Of a stretch of 33,487 nucleotides of DNA, positions 1-9,000 are shown in pieces. Origin of the DNA: Leptolyngbyaceae cyanobacterium SM1_4_3 (lineage in GTDB: Bacteria; Cyanobacteriota; Cyanobacteriia; Elainellales; Elainellaceae); contig JAAUTN010000034.1 in assembly GCA_012031415.1 (NCBI GenBank), positions 1 to 33,487 on the forward strand, in the 5' to 3' direction. Below the pieces are notes generated by a model. The model ran no database searches. It had not been told where the DNA came from and was given only the letters and a program-made list of their open reading frames with translations. The number at the start of each line of letters is the position of its first letter. Within the stretch, counting starts at the first letter, position 1. The translations under genes were made by a program, and so were the position numbers.

Positions 1-454
1 TAAGCCCCTTCGTCAATAGGGAATGCGTAAGTTCTGTTCGCCAATTCTGCTTCACCTGAGCTTTATAGAGTTACATCTTTAGTGACAATCGTTAAAAATC
101 TGCAATAAACTAGTACTGAACTTTACCTTACTTAACAAAACTGGGGTATTATCGAGATCAGATAGGTAATTGTTCCTACCGCATTCAATTTTTCACTGTT
201 TACTCGATCTGTCAAGGATAACTTCGTGGAAGTCCTGCAAGGTTACAGCCTCTTGATTAATGGGTTCGCCCTACCTGCCATTTATCCGTTCTGCTCAAGA
301 CAGCAGAGCCATCTCATCCAGGAGCGCCTGTTCTCTTCCCGCTTCCTACCCCCAGCTAAATGCGCTTCTTTACAGATCGAGCCTGTGTTGCTCTGTAGCA
401 AGCCTACTCTGCAACCCGAACGTCCTTCATATTTAGAACTTTGGGTAGGCTCTC
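1..454. other. Gene-free leader upstream of ndhD
   Basis: No convincing gene is seen in these 454 bases. The one open frame (from a GTG at 226) has no family signature and runs into the ndhD start in another frame. The left part is AT-rich and probably contains the promoter or the long untranslated leader of ndhD, but no element stands out clearly. In many cyanobacteria ndhF lies just upstream of ndhD, so the window may begin just after it; nothing here proves that. Confidence 0.4.
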
Positions 455-2064
455 ATGATGAGTATTGATTTTCCTTGGTTAACAGTCCTGATTCTGTTCC
501 CCCTTGTGGCATCTCTGCCGATTCCCTTTCTGCCCGATCAGGAGGGCAAAGTGGTTCGCTGGTATGCACTAGGAGCGGCTCTGGCAGAATTTGCGCTGAT
601 CATTTACACCTTCTGGCAGCATTACGACCTTCGCAACCCAGAGTATCAACTGGTTGAAACCTATAGCTGGCTTCCTCAAATTGGGCTGAACTGGTCTGTT
701 GCAGTAGATGGGCTTTCAATGCCTCTGGTTATTCTGACGGGTTTGATTACAACGCTGGCGATTCTGGCAGGATGGCAGATCAAGCATAAGCCGCGCCTGT
801 TCTTCTTCCTGATGCTGGCAATGTACAGCGCTCAGATTGGCGTTTTCGTCGCTCAGGATCTCCTATTTTTCTTCATCATGTGGGAACTGGAACTGGTTCC
901 GGTTTACCTGCTAATTTCGATTTGGGGTGGCGAGAGGCGCTCCTATGCAGCGACGAAGTTCATTCTTTACACGGCGATCGGGTCGCTGTTTATTCTCCTA
1001 GCCGCCTTTGCGATGGCTTTCTACGGAGACAACTTCACCCTGAATATCTCTGAGTTGGGGCTGAAGGACTACTCTCTCACCTTTGAGTTGCTGATTTACT
1101 CTGCCTTCCTGGTCGCTTTTGGTGTGAAGCTGCCAATCTTCCCGTTCCACACTTGGCTACCCGATGCTCACAGTGAAGCTCCTGCACCCGCTTCAATGAT
1201 TTTGGCAGGTGTGCTGCTGAAGATGGCAGGTTACGGGCTAATCCGCTTCAATATTGAGATGTTGCCTAACGCTCATGTCTACTTTGCTCCAGTGCTAGCA
1301 GTTTTGGGTGTAGTCAACATTATTTACGCTTCCTTGACAGCCTTTGCTCAGACCAGCTTGAAGCGGCGACTTGCCTACTCTTCGATCGCCCACATGGGGT
1401 TTGTCCTGATTGGCATTGCCTCTTCACAACGCTGGGCATCAGTGGCGCAGTGCTGCAAATGGTTTCGCACGGCTTAATCGCAGCGGCTCTCTTCTTCCTG
1501 TCGGGTGTAACCTACGAGCGGACTCACACTCTGGCAATGGATCGGATGGGCGGCATGGCGAAGAAGATGCCTCTGGTGTTTGCCCTGTTCACGGTTGGCT
1601 CTCTGGCTTCGCTAGCGCTACCGGGAATGAGCGGTTTTGTGGGTGAGTTAAGTGTTTTCCTCGGTTTCACAACCAGTGACGCTTACAGTGCGACTTTTAA
1701 AGCAGCAATCGTTTTACTAGCGGCGGTTGGTGTGATTCTCTCGCCGATTTATCTGCTGTCGATGCTACGGGAAGTTTTCTACGGTTCTGAGAATGTTGAG
1801 CTAACGGCTAAGTTTGACTTTAGCGATGCCAGGCCGCGTGAAGCGTTCATTGCACTCTGTTTGCTGGTGCCGATTGTGGCGATCGGAGTTTATCCAAAGC
1901 TGGCGACTCAGACCTATGACGTAAAGACGGTCGCGGTCGCAACGCAGGCACGAAACGTTTTGCCGTTGATTGCTGAACAGCCAATTCGGGTGTTCACGCC
2001 TCCCTTCTTTGCCCCACCGATTTTGGGCGCTGAGACAAAGGAGCTGGCTAGTTTAGGCGAGTAG
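455..2064 (+). CDS. ndhD: NAD(P)H-quinone oxidoreductase subunit 4 (NdhD1-type), frameshifted
   Basis: This is a proton-pumping membrane subunit (NuoM/Mrp-antiporter family) of thylakoid NDH-1, used in respiration and cyclic electron flow. The N-terminal part (455 to about 1425) contains the family landmarks: Glu144 in MWELELVP, Lys225 in [16 protein letters not shown] and Lys256 in [10 protein letters not shown]. The frame then breaks. After GIAS the sequence reads TCTTCACAACG, whereas one more T (TCT TTC ACA ACG) restores [21 protein letters not shown] and continues to the stop at 2062-2064. The rebuilt protein is about 536 residues, normal for NdhD. Start choice: two adjacent ATGs at 455 and 458, with a weak TAGG upstream. 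Both halves are fully conserved, so I favour a sequencing deletion or very recent mutation over an old pseudogene. Identity is very secure; the NdhD1 rather than NdhD2 paralogue call is less so. Confidence 0.93.
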
Positions 2065-2081
2065 TTCTAGTCCATCATCGA

Positions 2082-2120
2082 AAGAGAGGAACTTTTCTCA
2101 TTGAGAAGGGTTCCTCTTTT
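2082..2120 (+). terminator. Rho-independent terminator after ndhD
   Basis: A long hairpin starts 18 bases after the ndhD stop. The left arm AAAGAGAGGAAC pairs with the right arm GTTCCTCTTTT. An inner stem TTCTC/GAGAA around an ATT loop continues the helix through G-U pairs. The right arm ends in a T run (2117-2120). It sits between ndhD and the next plus-strand gene, so it should separate their transcripts. Confidence 0.8.
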
Positions 2121-2188
2121 GTGGCGCAAGTCTTGAGACATCCAGGATGCTCACGAGATAGACTTGGAATCAAAGACATCCAAATATA

Positions 2189-2818
2189 ATGATGCGACTT
2201 ATGGGGCGATCGCCACACCTTCTAACCTATTTAGTCCTGGCTGTTGCTCTCAATTTTGGGTTGCCGTTGGGGGCGATCGCCGTTGAGCAGGAGACTATCC
2301 TCTCTCTAATTCGGGAAACTGAGCCGCCAGACTTACGGTTGCTGCAACCGGAAGCCGTTCCATCAGATGGTTCCGTTATTACAGCAGATACCGTTTCTCA
2401 AACTGATCTGACTGTTCCTAGCTTATGGTGGGCAGACGAACAGTTTGGCGGCAAACTGCTCAACAACTGGTTTGCTTTCACGGGCAGCAATGGCGAAACG
2501 CGGCGGGTAGACCTGATTGTAAATCAGCAAATCTGGAGCCTTTACAATTACCTGGAGCGCTATACCTTCATTAACCAGTTAGGCACTGCTGCAAGAGACT
2601 TTGGCTACAGCACCAGAGTTTACAATCAGCAGCAAGAGCCTTTGGCAGCTTATGTTTGCGAATTTCCAGAGGCTGAGTTTGAGGCTCAACGGTTGATCAG
2701 CCCAGACGATTTACCAGAGGAGTTGCCTCAGAGCAGTTGCGCGATTCTGCTGGACTCATTTGGTCAGGGTGGCTTGACAGGTCAAACAAACCCGTTCGAG
2801 CGTTTCACTAACCCATGA
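2189..2818 (+). CDS. Exported hypothetical protein, 209 aa
   Basis: I do not recognise a named family. Residues about 8-32 form a hydrophobic signal peptide (LLTYLVLAVALNFGLPLGAIA), so the product is probably periplasmic or outer-membrane associated. The mature part is acidic, with a tryptophan-rich stretch (LTVPSLWWADEQFGGKLLNNW, about 74-94) and a single late Cys pair (AYVCEF and SSCAIL), which could form a disulfide. It resembles conserved cyanobacterial proteins of unknown function. It starts 124 bases after ndhD, beyond the terminator, and converges with the COP23-like gene with only 13 bases between stops. No strong ribosome site is visible; ATG at 2189 or 2192 are both possible. Confidence 0.7.
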   Translation: MMRLMGRSPHLLTYLVLAVALNFGLPLGAIAVEQETILSLIRETEPPDLRLLQPEAVPSDGSVITADTVSQTDLTVPSLWWADEQFGGKLLNNWFAFTGSNGETRRVDLIVNQQIWSLYNYLERYTFINQLGTAARDFGYSTRVYNQQQEPLAAYVCEFPEAEFEAQRLISPDDLPEELPQSSCAILLDSFGQGGLTGQTNPFERFTNP

Positions 2819-2831
2819 AGGGTTGCTGGGG

Positions 2832-3770
2832 TCAGCGCACGGTGTAGGTATAGCTGCCGCGACCCGTTTCGTCATAAGAGTTCGCGACAATTCGGTAAAC
2901 TCCTGTGGCGGGTAGCGTCACAACGATTTGAGAGTTGAAACTGCCTGACCCGATGTCGTCATTCTCAGCGATGCGATCGCCATTTGGCCCAAACAAGATT
3001 AAGTACGTGTCAAATGCAGCACTTTCCAGGGTAATCGTCACCGTCTGACCCGCTGTGCCCGAAAAGAGGTGCTCATTGTACAGGCTACCGTCGTTTAGCA
3101 CTGGGCCGCCCGCAACCAGAGTACCCTGTCCCTGCAAAATGTAGTCGCCCGTTCCAGAGGGTGAGTTGTAAGGAACGGTGCTGATGGGCGGCGTTGCCTG
3201 CTGCTGATTGAGCGCAATGAATGCCTGACGAGCCTGACTGTTTCCTCGTCCGGTTTGACCAGGAAACTGGCGGTTACACTGTTCTCTCGTAATGCCGCTG
3301 GAGTCACCCTGGACACCCTGACGAAAAAGATTTTCTTCAAACGCAGGAATAAACAGACAGCCTTGAATTTCGTTTTGAAAGGTCAGCAGAATGTTATCTG
3401 GATCGCAGATGCCCCGTTGCTGATCCTGAGCGTTTCTGGAAAGGCACATGACTGGCTCGTTATTGATGTAGCCAAAAGTCGCGTTGGAGAAGGCAGACGC
3501 GCCATCTCTGACAAAAACCCGTTGAAATCGGGCAGAAATCACCTGGCAGCGCACCTCAGCGGTGTAGGGTGGCGGTGCCCAGGCAGAGGTAAAGGTAATA
3601 AAATCAATAATTTGCCCATTCCCTGAAGCAACCATGACGGGCGGTTCGCGGCTCTCGTCACAGTAAAATCCGGCTCCGGTCTGCGCCTGAATCGGCTGAT
3701 GTACTCCGGGCAGCAGGGCGGGTACGGTCGAGCCAATTAGTAAAGCAATTAGGAGTTTGAATGGTTTCAC
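2832..3770 (-). CDS. COP23 domain protein with C-terminal PPC domain
   Basis: The protein has a signal peptide (about 1-29, ending PIQAQ), a COP23-like domain (about 34-165) and a C-terminal bacterial pre-peptidase (PPC) beta-sandwich (about 205-312). COP23 signs are the FYC start, the TAEVRCQVISARFQRVF segment, GYINNEPVMCLS and a second pair of cysteines, matching the circadian oscillating polypeptide family described in cyanobacteria. PPC signs are DYILQGQGTL, the EHLFSGTAGQTVTITLES core, FDTYLILFGPNG, IAENDDIG and GVYRIVANSYD. PPC domains usually help secretion or folding and are often removed. The start codon is GTG (3768-3770), supported by GGAG nine bases upstream. It lies downstream of the kinase gene on the same strand, separated by a 7-bp repeat tract. 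Function of the fusion is unknown. Confidence 0.82.
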   Translation of the reverse strand: MKPFKLLIALLIGSTVPALLPGVHQPIQAQTGAGFYCDESREPPVMVASGNGQIIDFITFTSAWAPPPYTAEVRCQVISARFQRVFVRDGASAFSNATFGYINNEPVMCLSRNAQDQQRGICDPDNILLTFQNEIQGCLFIPAFEENLFRQGVQGDSSGITREQCNRQFPGQTGRGNSQARQAFIALNQQQATPPISTVPYNSPSGTGDYILQGQGTLVAGGPVLNDGSLYNEHLFSGTAGQTVTITLESAAFDTYLILFGPNGDRIAENDDIGSGSFNSQIVVTLPATGVYRIVANSYDETGRGSYTYTVR

Positions 3771-3800
3771 AGATATTGGCTCCGGGTTTAGAGGTGAAGA

Positions 3801-3842
3801 ATGAGGGATGAGGGATGAGGGAGGAGGGAGGAGGGATGAAGA
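3801..3842. repeat. Heptamer tandem repeat (STRR-like)
   Basis: Six consecutive 7-base units: ATGAGGG three times, AGGAGGG twice, then ATGAAGA. It fills the gap between the kinase stop and the COP23 gene start. Heptameric short tandem repeats are a known feature of filamentous cyanobacterial genomes. Confidence 0.85.
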
Positions 3843-3864
3843 GGGTAGATGTTTAGCGGCGGGT

Positions 3865-5976
3865 TTAGAGGCAGACTCCGTTGGGGCAGGCGGGATCGGT
3901 GAAGGTGGGAGCTTGAGGCTGGGGTTGGGCGGCGGGGCGCTGGCGCTGGGGTTGGGATTGACGGCGGGGTTGGGATTGCCGACTAGGTTGGGACTGACGC
4001 TGCTGGGGAGATTCCTGCTCGGCGGCTCTTTGCTCAGCGGCTCTTTGCTCAGCGGCTGTAATTTCAGTGTTGGCTTTTTCTACGATGGGGGCTGCTTGCT
4101 GTTTCCAGTAGCGGTTAGTGATTTTTTCGGTTTCAGCGATCGCCGCCTGCCATTCCCCCCGATCGATCGCTTCCTGAGCCGATTTCACCAGCCCCTCATC
4201 GGTTCCCCATGCCTGATTCCAGGAGGCGATTTGTGCCTGTGCCTGCTCATAGACTGAGCTATTTTCAGGAATCGCGTTTGCCATTGCGATCGCGTTTTCT
4301 AACTTTCCACCCTGATATTGATCTGCCGCCAGTTGCAGAATTTGCTCAGACCATTCACCCACTAGACGCTGTGACTCCTCATGGGCAGAGTGATTTTCAG
4401 CAATTTCGCTGACCGCAAGAATTGCATCCTTAAGCTGATTGTTGGCGGCCAATGCCTGAGCCTGAGCCAATTGACAATCGCCTAGTAACTGCTGGGCTTC
4501 TGCGTCTCCGGCTAGCGCCATTGCACTACGAACGCACTCTTCATGGTTTCCTGCCATTTTGAGGGAGGCAATCTGTCCGAGGGCAAACTGCCGCTGAGAT
4601 TGGCTGTAGTAGTTCATGCCGACAAATGCAGTGGCGATCGCCGCCGCCACCCCTACTCCCATTCCCAGGAATTTCCAGCGGCTGCGAGGAGACTGCACCA
4701 CCGTTCCCTCAGAGACAACAGAAGCCACCGTCGGCGGCACTTGCGCTGGAGGAGAGGAAGGCGGCTCCGTTAGCGGCACGGTCGGTGGCGAGGAGGGAGA
4801 TACTTCACCCTGGCTCGTCTCGGTAGATATTGTTTCAACCTGAGTTACGGGCGGTGAAGAAGGCGGCGCAGTCACAGGTACCGTTGGTGCAGAGGAACTC
4901 GTTGCCGCAGAGAAGGCTACAGACGAGGGTTGAGCAGAATCAGGTTCAACAGGCGTAACCTCAGTTGCAGGCACACTGCCAATAGCAGCGACGGGAACTG
5001 CGGCTGAGTCTGATTCAGCCATCGTTGGCAGTTGAGGACTGACTTCTGTCAGGGAGAGAGGATTGCCCGACAGAGTAGAGATGGGAGCCGTAAGTGGTGC
5101 TGCTTCTGGCGGCTGCGTCACAGGCGGAAAGGCGACCTGGTGAGACGAAGTGCCTGTCATCAAGGGTTCTAGCGATCGCATGACATCTTGAGTCGTCTGG
5201 TAGCGCTGGCGAAAGTCGTAACACACCATGCCATCCAAAATTTCACCAAACCCAGAGCTGACGTTAACTCCATCTTTCCAAACCAGTTCACCCGTCGCCG
5301 GATCGTCTCGCAACTCGGTTGGATACAGCCCTGTCAAAGCCTGAATGCCCATCATGCCGACCGCGTAGATGTCGCTGCACAGGCGAGGTTTACCGCTGAG
5401 CAGTTCGTTGGGCGCGTAGCCCATTGTGCCGACTGCGACCGTCAGCATTGTTTTGCCCTGGGAGGTGACAACCTGAGTACTGATTTGCTTGACCGCACCA
5501 AAGTCAATCAGCACAAGCTGATTATCCCGCTGCCGCCGCCGAATGTTGGAGGGTTTGAGGTCACGATGAATCACCTGATGCTGATGCACAAAGCTGAGAA
5601 CTTCGAGAATTTCCCACACCAGTCGAATCGCGTCTGCCTCTGACCACTGCTTGCCCAGCAGCAGTTCGCGGCTCAGATCGTGTCCTTCAATAAATTCTTG
5701 AACCAGGTAGAATTCCTGATTTTCCTCAAAGTGGGCTAAAAGTCGGGGAATTTGCCCATGACTGCCCAGTTTGTGTAAAGTTCTGGCTTCAGATTCAAAC
5801 AGTCGTCGAGCAACCTGTAGCGTCAGCGGGTCGGTGAACTGGGGCTTAAGCTGCTTGACGACGCAAAGGTTATCTTCGGGGATGTACGCATCCTCTGCTA
5901 GGTAAGTTTGACCAAAGCTACCGCCTCCCAGGTGTTTAAAGATTCGGTAGCGACTTCCAATAACTTGACCCAGCAT
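3865..5976 (-). CDS. Membrane-anchored Ser/Thr protein kinase
   Basis: This is a Hanks-type kinase of 703 residues. The catalytic domain is at the N-terminus (about 8-270): glycine loop LGGGSFGQTYLAED, Lys41 in VVKQL, HRDLKPSN at 137-144, DFG at 158-160, and a GTMGYAPNE activation segment. It is followed by a Pro/Ser/Thr-rich linker (about 275-430), one membrane segment (WKFLGMGVGVAAAIATAFVG, about 435-455) and a C-terminal outer part of helical repeats. The C-terminus carries repeats of AAEQR, a Gln/Pro/Arg-rich stretch and the tail ACPNGVCL with two cysteines. Catalytic residues are intact, so activity is expected. The outer domain may sense an envelope signal. It lies 103 bases downstream of the TPS-CHAT gene on the same strand and may be co-transcribed with it or use its own promoter in that gap. 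Its substrate is unknown. Confidence 0.92.
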   Translation of the reverse strand: MLGQVIGSRYRIFKHLGGGSFGQTYLAEDAYIPEDNLCVVKQLKPQFTDPLTLQVARRLFESEARTLHKLGSHGQIPRLLAHFEENQEFYLVQEFIEGHDLSRELLLGKQWSEADAIRLVWEILEVLSFVHQHQVIHRDLKPSNIRRRQRDNQLVLIDFGAVKQISTQVVTSQGKTMLTVAVGTMGYAPNELLSGKPRLCSDIYAVGMMGIQALTGLYPTELRDDPATGELVWKDGVNVSSGFGEILDGMVCYDFRQRYQTTQDVMRSLEPLMTGTSSHQVAFPPVTQPPEAAPLTAPISTLSGNPLSLTEVSPQLPTMAESDSAAVPVAAIGSVPATEVTPVEPDSAQPSSVAFSAATSSSAPTVPVTAPPSSPPVTQVETISTETSQGEVSPSSPPTVPLTEPPSSPPAQVPPTVASVVSEGTVVQSPRSRWKFLGMGVGVAAAIATAFVGMNYYSQSQRQFALGQIASLKMAGNHEECVRSAMALAGDAEAQQLLGDCQLAQAQALAANNQLKDAILAVSEIAENHSAHEESQRLVGEWSEQILQLAADQYQGGKLENAIAMANAIPENSSVYEQAQAQIASWNQAWGTDEGLVKSAQEAIDRGEWQAAIAETEKITNRYWKQQAAPIVEKANTEITAAEQRAAEQRAAEQESPQQRQSQPSRQSQPRRQSQPQRQRPAAQPQPQAPTFTDPACPNGVCL

Positions 5977-6079
5977 AAGAATTCAGTGTTTTTGTCTACC
6001 AAATTAGCATGAAGCAAATCTTTCCCCAGGTATAAATACAAGCTGCTACATGAATTTTCCATAAGGATTTCACAGCCTC

Positions 6080-9000
6080 TTACCAGGGATTGCCGATCAT
6101 CGTGAATGCTGCCCAGTAATAGGGATGTGATAGTTCACGGCTGCTAATATTTAAGCTGGCAGAGGGTAGGGTTAGGCCGTCAATGCCTTCCAGTCCAAGC
6201 AACTGGCCGTTTTCCAAATAAACTTCACCCCGCGCCATCGAGATCTGGGCTTGCCGCAGTGCCTCTGCCTTAATGGGAGCGGTACTCAGCGATCGGTAGA
6301 AGCCTGTCATCAGAGCGGCGGTTCCGGTGTCACTGACATACCAGAGGCTTGCAACCGCTGTTTTAACTCCCGTCTGGACGGCTAGCCCTGCAAAGCCCAG
6401 TTCTGCCTGTGCGTCTCCCAGGGCAGTCCGGCAGGCGCTTAGCACCAGCATTTCTACGGGTGGGTCATTCCAACCAAGCTGCCGCACCTGATCCATTCGC
6501 AGTTTGTCATTCCAAAGCTGAATGTAGGAGTCGTTGACTGGTCCCGCTACAAAGTCAGCGTGAGTTGCCATGTGAATGATGCCAAAGGGCTGCTCGGTAC
6601 GAATTTGACGCAGATTGTCCAGGGTAGCGCGATCGTTGAGAAAGATTCTGCCGCGCCAGAGGTTTAGCACGACGGTGGAAAGCTCGACTGGCACGGCGGG
6701 CAGTGGTGTTTGTCCTTGAGTGCTTTCAGAAACGCCCATAGCCAGCATTTGAGCGTCTTTGATATCGACGTAGCGGGTATCAGTCAGGCTCAAACTGGGC
6801 ATTAAGCCAACGCTGTATTGCTCAACCAGGAATTGTTCGCCGCTGTGCAGGGCGGAAAAGGGGAGCGATCGCAATCCCACATCTGGCAAAAACACCAGGT
6901 TGTTGATTGCCTCAGCTTGCAAATCAGACTGAATCGGGGCAACGAGCCACTGATAAAGCTGCTGGGCCGATGTCAGGTAGCTTGTGCTACGCGTTCCTCT
7001 AGGATTTGTTACCTGCCCCCGAAATTCCTGGGCGGTGGCCAAAACCAGGGCACGAGTGGCTTCTGGAACTCGTCTGCGCGTTAACCCTGTTTTGGTCACG
7101 ACGACCAGTTCCAGTTGATCGCTGTCCTGAGGAGCATAGTTTCCTGGCAGCAGATTAAGCGATTCGGGCACAAAGCTGACGTAGACGAAAGCAGGTTTGG
7201 CTCCTGTAGCGTCTTCGATTTCCTGTAAGATTACCTGTGCTTCATCCAGCGATCGCAGGCGCGTGTTTTCCAACCCCAAATAGCCTTCAAATTCCTGGGT
7301 GAAGTTCTCTTCGAGGCGGGCGATCGCCGTGTCAATGGTGATGGGCGATCGGTCTACCAGTTCTGGCGTGGGACTGACCGGATCAACAGGAAGAAGTTCA
7401 CCCTCGGTAAAAGGTGGAATGGGCGGGGACGGGGTAGGCGTGGGAGTCGGAGTTGGCGTGGGTGTAGGAGTTGGCGTGGGTGTAGGAGTGGGTGTAGGAG
7501 TGGGTGTGGGTGTAGGAGTTGGCGTGGGCGTGGGCGTGGGCGTGGTTTCAGAGGTGAGGACTTGAATATTGCCCCGTGCAAATTCGACACCGGGAATGGG
7601 AGAATCAGCAGCAGTGAGGCTTGCTTCGCCTGTGGTAATGGCTCCAGCAGTTCCATTGGTGGGGTTGGCAGTGCCAATGGTGAAGGGAGTTTCTGTGCGA
7701 CCGCCCTCATGTCGAATGCTAATGGAGCCACCGCCGCTTAAGCCCGATGTGGAAATGCTGGCGTTGATTTCATTGCGATCGCCAAAACTGCCCAACACCC
7801 GAAACAGACGACCCGCGGTAATGTCTACCGTTCCGCCTGTGCCTTCAAAGCCTTGAGTATTGATCGTGTTAACTCGAATTGTGCGTTCAGCGTTCAGCGT
7901 TACGCTGCCGCCATTGCCGCCGCTTGAGGTATCAACATTGCCTAGCAGCAGACTTGCACCAGAAATGCTCAAATCGTTGCCGTTTGTGTCTAGCGTGTCG
8001 TTCAAACTCATTGAAAAGTTACCCACGCCATCGCCATCAGCATCAGCTCGAAACTGAATCGTGGCGGGGCTAAACGTTTCAAAATCAAATAAAGTCAGAA
8101 TGCCGTCCGAAAGCGGCTCAATTATGATGTTGTTGGTTGCTTCTAGCTGCACATTGCCAAAGGAGATAGCATTTTCTAGCGCTGCTTCAGAAATTGTGAA
8201 TGATTCACCAGGGGCACCCTCATCCACCAAAATGGTGCCGTTATCCAGCAATTGAGCATCATCGTCCCCGCCTGTGCCCGCCACAACGGTGATGTTTACC
8301 GGATCGAGCAGTAGAGTGCCCGCTTGACCGTTGCTAGCGCTGGTGTTGACCCTGCCTCTAAAAATCAGGTTTTCGCGACCCGACACTTCCACAAAGCCGC
8401 CATTGCCCGAAATTTCGCCGCCTTGAGCGCTGATGCTGCCGTGAAAGGCGGCTGTCTCGTCTGCCCAGATGATGACGCGGCCACCATTGCCGCGATCGCC
8501 TCCATCCGCATTAATTACAGAATCGCGGTTGACCCATGTGCGCGAAGCCGTTGGAATGCTTCCCTCTCCCTGATAGTCGCCGCCAACTAGCACCGTGCCA
8601 CCACCCTGACCAGAGGCATCAATGTTGGCTTCTACTAATCCGACGACATCGCCCAAGATGTGAACCGTGCCCCCAGCCAAGCTGGCGGCAGTTGAGGAAA
8701 CGTCTAGATTACCGGATGCGATCGCCACTCCTAGCCGATCGGGAATTTGAATGCCAGAGCCAACTAGCTCGACTTCCCCATCAGGGTTGAGCCGTAGCCC
8801 AGTTGCGCTGCTAGCGTTTCCCCCGGTGAGCAGTTCAGGCAGAGAGGCAGTGGGCAGTGTCCAAGAGGCAGGTTCACCGGATTGATCCTGGGCAGCAACA
8901 GGTTCAATCTCAAGGCTGAGCAAATGCCCTACCTGCCTTAGCCGTACCCGATTTGCCCCGGAAACTGCGGTTAGGGTAATTTGCCCCGCAGGTGCAGAGA

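Noticed and set aside
112-125. AGTACTGAAC resembling a cyanobacterial LexA box
   Set aside because: The second half-site (GTWC after the spacer) is missing, and the downstream gene is not a repair gene.
226-468. 80-codon plus-strand frame before ndhD
   Set aside because: GTG start, no family signature, composition unlike a protein, overlaps the ndhD start in another frame.
1421-1430. Programmed ribosomal frameshift in ndhD
   Set aside because: No slippery heptamer or downstream stimulatory structure is seen, and ndhD genes are not known to use one. A lost T explains it better.
7299-7565. Val-Gly repeat protein on the plus strand, or a CRISPR-like array
   Set aside because: It is the antisense reading of the Thr-Pro linker in the CHAT gene; the units are 6 bases with no unique spacers.
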